A stretch of 6,996 nucleotides of DNA, taken from positions 1 to 6,996 of the forward strand of contig JAJYJP010000046.1 of assembly GCA_021789395.1 (NCBI GenBank), given 5' to 3'. This DNA comes from a bacterium (lineage in GTDB: Bacteria; Patescibacteriota; Minisyncoccia; Moranbacterales; UBA2206). The notes under the pieces were generated by a model that worked only from the letters and a program-made list of their open reading frames with translations, had not been told where the DNA came from and searched no databases. Shown piece after piece: positions 4,781 to 6,996 of the stretch (its first letter is position 1; every line of letters starts with the position of its first letter). The translations under genes were made by a program, and so were the position numbers.

Positions 4781-4852
4781 TTGCGGGGCCCGGACTCGAA
4801 CCGGGAACCTCGTGGTTATGAGCCACGCGAGCTGCCATTGCTCCACCCCGCT
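4781..4852 (-). tRNA. Initiator tRNA-fMet (CAT)
   Basis: The minus strand gives acceptor AGCGGGG/CCCCGCA, whose first position cannot pair (A1 opposite A72). This is the bacterial initiator hallmark that allows formylation. The D stem is GAGC/GCTC with a 7-nt loop, the anticodon stem CGTGG/CCACG with loop CTCATAA, the T stem CCCGG/CCGGG, and the discriminator A. CCA is not encoded. The usual three G-C pairs next to the anticodon loop are only two here: the first of them (29-41) is U-A. The gene lies 74 bp after the small membrane-protein gene on the same strand. Confidence 0.93.
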
Positions 4853-4860
4853 ATGATTTT

Positions 4861-4883
4861 AAAAACGCAGTGCTTTTCTGCGT
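4861..4883 (-). terminator. Intrinsic terminator after the gatA operon
   Basis: On the minus strand ACGCAG (4883-4878) and CTGCGT (4870-4865) pair around a 7-nt loop and are followed by TTTT (4864-4861). It lies about 45 bp past the stop of the 177-aa gene and 8 bp before mature tRNA-fMet. A second weak A/T hairpin (4900-4918, ATATTTT/AAAATAT) precedes it. The closeness to the tRNA leaves no room for a promoter in between, so the hairpin may be leaky or act in processing. Confidence 0.5.
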
Positions 4884-4926
4884 AATCTAACACTAACCAA
4901 TATTTTATCCGAAAATATCGAAGCTG

Positions 4927-5460
4927 TCAACTTAAGACCTCGAAATAATGCAGGAATTTCTCATACGTGCCCAAAACCTCTTTCGCCTCTTCTTTAGTTA
5001 TGACAAAAGTTTCATCATGAATGATCCTATTTCTGATTTCGTGAGCTTTTTTCAATTCTTCCACATGTTCGATCTGGCCGGAAGGAATATTGTCTAAACG
5101 CATTAAAAAATTGTCCCCTTTATAGCCTAATCTTTTCACAAGATTATCGATCAAATTATCCGCTTCGATAATTGCCACTTTGTACTCCGATTCGTTTTCA
5201 CTTTCAAGCCGCCGCGTTATTTTTGTCCAATCCGCCTTCAATCTTTTCTTTTTTCTGGTCAGCTCGGCCGGAATATTCATGCCCGTGAACGATTCGCGCA
5301 AATTCGCTCCTACATCCCGGACGATCAGAATAAGGATCAAATCCAGAATAAGAACAATTACATAGATGCCGACTATGAATTCAAAAACGGAAAACGCCGT
5401 CGAGTGATAGATCGACAGAAGACTGTTTATAAAGTAAGTATACGCCTCTTGGATGTCCAT
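4927..5460 (-). CDS. Single-pass membrane protein with HEPN-like C-terminal domain
   Basis: I cannot name this 177-aa protein. Residues about 23-47 form one strong hydrophobic segment ('FIVGIYVIVLILDLILILIV'). It is followed by a basic, probably cytoplasmic linker ('RKKKRLKADW'). Residues about 94-175 are all-helical: 'EADNLIDNLVKRLGYKGDN' and then 'AHEIRNRIIHDE', which contains R143-N-x3-H148. The R-x4-6-H pattern with a following acidic residue is the signature of HEPN domains, many of which are RNases or accessory subunits. Related soluble domains ('EADxLIDxxL...RNRIxHE') are, from memory, common in Patescibacteria. The ATG at 5460 follows the gatA stop by 3 nt, so cotranscription is nearly certain, without a Shine-Dalgarno site. 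Whether it is catalytic is unknown. Confidence 0.75.
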   Translation of the reverse strand: MDIQEAYTYFINSLLSIYHSTAFSVFEFIVGIYVIVLILDLILILIVRDVGANLRESFTGMNIPAELTRKKKRLKADWTKITRRLESENESEYKVAIIEADNLIDNLVKRLGYKGDNFLMRLDNIPSGQIEHVEELKKAHEIRNRIIHDETFVITKEEAKEVLGTYEKFLHYFEVLS

Positions 5461-5463
5461 GCT

Positions 5464-6924
5464 TTATTTGTTTTTATTTATTTCATAAGCGTGAGCGGCG
5501 CGCAAAAGATTTTCCTCATCGAACCATTTGCCCATCAATTGGAATCCCAGCGGCAGCACTTTTCCCGAAACTTCGACCGGATCGGCCGGCACGGAAACAG
5601 CCGGCACGCCGGCAATGTTGGCCGTCACGGTGAAAATATCTTCCAGATACATCTGCACCGGATCGGCCGTCTTTTCTCCCAATTTGAAAGCCGGGGTCGG
5701 TGTCGTCGGAGTAAGAATCATATCCACGTCTTCAAAAGCTTTTTCAAAATCTTTCTTGATGAGCGTCCGCACTTTCTGCGCCCGCAAATAATAGGCGTCA
5801 TAATATCCGGCCGAAAGAGCGTACGTGCCAAGCATGATTCTTCTTTTTACTTCCGCTCCCAAACCGTATTTGCGCGAATCCAAATAATTTTCCAGAAGCG
5901 TCCGGTTTTCCGGATTGAAATCAATCAGTGTGTCTTTGTGATCATCGGCGCGCATGCCGTATTTGATGCCGTCATAGCGAGCTAAGTTGGAACCCACTTC
6001 GCATGGCATAATAATATAATAGACCGGCAGAGAATATTTGGCATACGGCAATTCGACCTCTTTTATCTTCGCTCCGAGATTTTTGTAAGTTTCAATCACT
6101 TTTTCGATCGATTTTTGCACAGCGTCGCCCAAACTTTCGAAATGATCTTTGATGATCCCGATGCGCATCCCCTTCACTTCTCCGGTCAGATAATTCGTGT
6201 AGTCCTTATTCGCGCTTTGCGCTGAGGTCGCATCGTATTTATCTTCGCCAGCAATGGTACTCAAAATAATCGCCGCGTCTTCAACGGTTTTAGTAATCGG
6301 ACCGATCTGATCGAGACTCGAACCCATCGCAATCGCACCGTACCGGGAAACTCTGCCGTAAGTCGGTTTTAGTCCGACCACACCACAAAATGATGCCGGC
6401 TGACGGATCGAGCCGCCCGTATCGGTTCCCAATGCCCAGACTGCTTCTTTCGCCGCCACGGCCGCCGCCGATCCGCCTGACGATCCGCCCGGCACTCGTT
6501 CCAAATCATACGGATTCTTGGTCGGACCGTAAGCGCTCGATTCAGTCGATGAACCCATCGCAAATTCATCCATATTGGTCTTTCCCAAAATCACCGCGCC
6601 GTTTTCTTTCAATCTTGAAATTACCGTCGCATCGTACGGAGCGATGTAATTATCCAGGATTTTCGAAGAGGCCGTCGTGCGGACATCCGCGACACACAGA
6701 TTGTCTTTGATCGCTCCGGGAATGCCTTCCAGAATTCCGATCTCTTCTCCGCGCGAAATTTTTTCATCCACCCGCTTCGCCTGCTCCATCGCCAACTCTT
6801 TCGTCAGTGTCAAATACGCAAAAATATCTTTATCTTTCTTCTCAATGCGATCAAAATATTCTTCCGCCAGCTGGACCGCGGATATTTCTTTATTCTTAAG
6901 TTTTTCGTGCAGCTCTTTGATCAT
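5464..6924 (-). CDS. gatA: Aspartyl/glutamyl-tRNA amidotransferase subunit A
   Basis: This 486-aa protein is the glutaminase subunit of GatCAB. It releases ammonia from glutamine, which GatB uses to convert Glu-tRNA(Gln) and/or Asp-tRNA(Asn) into the correct charged tRNA in the cytoplasm. The amidase-signature triad is present with family spacing: K73 in 'GAIKDNLC', S148 in 'VPGGSSGGSAAA', and nucleophile S172 in 'DTGGSIRQPASFCG'. The length matches the family and the C-terminal region ('GFQLMGKWFDEENLL') is complete, so the gene looks intact. The ATG at 6924 directly follows two in-frame stops of gatC, so the genes are probably translationally coupled. No Shine-Dalgarno sequence is seen. Its base composition is visibly more GC-rich than the left half of the window, in keeping with a core gene. 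gatB is not in view. Confidence 0.97.
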   Translation of the reverse strand: MIKELHEKLKNKEISAVQLAEEYFDRIEKKDKDIFAYLTLTKELAMEQAKRVDEKISRGEEIGILEGIPGAIKDNLCVADVRTTASSKILDNYIAPYDATVISRLKENGAVILGKTNMDEFAMGSSTESSAYGPTKNPYDLERVPGGSSGGSAAAVAAKEAVWALGTDTGGSIRQPASFCGVVGLKPTYGRVSRYGAIAMGSSLDQIGPITKTVEDAAIILSTIAGEDKYDATSAQSANKDYTNYLTGEVKGMRIGIIKDHFESLGDAVQKSIEKVIETYKNLGAKIKEVELPYAKYSLPVYYIIMPCEVGSNLARYDGIKYGMRADDHKDTLIDFNPENRTLLENYLDSRKYGLGAEVKRRIMLGTYALSAGYYDAYYLRAQKVRTLIKKDFEKAFEDVDMILTPTTPTPAFKLGEKTADPVQMYLEDIFTVTANIAGVPAVSVPADPVEVSGKVLPLGFQLMGKWFDEENLLRAAHAYEINKNK

Positions 6925-6927
6925 TTA

Positions 6928-6996
6928 TTACAATACCGATTTGACTTTATTATAATTATCTTTTCTTTCCGGAAATAATTTTACAATTTTATCTTT
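6928..6996 (-). CDS. gatC: C-terminal end of GatC (partial, runs off the window)
   Basis: Reading the minus strand from the window edge gives 22 codons ending 'KLFPERKDNYNKVKSVL' and then TAA. A 'PER..NY.KVK.VL' tail is the usual GatC C-terminus, the small subunit that wraps around GatA and stabilises the complex. A second in-frame TAA (6925-6927) separates it from the gatA ATG with no further gap. The position directly ahead of gatA supports the call, although only the tail is visible. Confidence 0.85.
   Translation of the reverse strand, partial: KDKIVKLFPERKDNYNKVKSVL

Noticed and set aside
5404..5985. Plus-strand open frame antisense to the end of gatA
   Set aside because: GatA is intact on the opposite strand. 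The translated frame has no domain-like pattern.
1..6996. CRISPR array, rRNA gene or defence operon
   Set aside because: No regularly spaced repeats, no rRNA-like stretches and no Cas, restriction or toxin genes were found. The repeats present are palindromes and the tRNA duplication.

Overview
The window looks like a chromosomal segment of an uncultivated bacterium of the Patescibacteria/CPR type. This is an inference from style: AT-rich mobile DNA beside a more GC-rich core operon, no clear Shine-Dalgarno sequence in front of most starts, tRNAs mostly without encoded CCA, many short palindromes between genes, and small proteins that resemble families common in that group. No marker here fixes the taxonomy.

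Right part (minus strand, 4927-6996): the last 22 codons of gatC, then complete gatA and a small membrane protein with a HEPN-like R-x4-H motif. Spacing is very tight, so this looks like one operon. GatCAB amidates misacylated Glu-tRNA(Gln) and/or Asp-tRNA(Asn).

Middle part (minus strand, about 4149-4852): a tRNA cluster, in transcription order initiator tRNA-fMet, a CAU tRNA (probably elongator Met), a broken tRNA-Asp, a GIY-YIG endonuclease gene, and an intact tRNA-Asp. The broken copy holds exactly the first 41 nt of tRNA-Asp, interrupted by a 32-bp palindrome. The nuclease ATG follows it after 2 nt, and the nuclease frame runs into the 5' end of the intact tRNA-Asp. This suggests that a homing-type nuclease entered tRNA-Asp and restored it by supplying a duplicate 5' half.

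Left part (plus strand, about 661-4178): a recombination module. It holds an excisionase-like HTH/zinc-ribbon protein, a tyrosine recombinase, a 50-aa helical protein, a structured leader or small RNA with interleaved inverted repeats, and a large serine recombinase. The serine recombinase frame has no stop before the tRNA and ends in the T-loop of tRNA-Asp on the opposite strand, so the tRNA 3' end is the likely integration boundary. The far left carries the first 19 codons of a transposase-like gene on the minus strand, a divergent promoter-like palindrome and an unrecognised ORF.

The items most worth a second look are the interleaved repeats at 2403-2519 and the split/restored tRNA-Asp with its nuclease.
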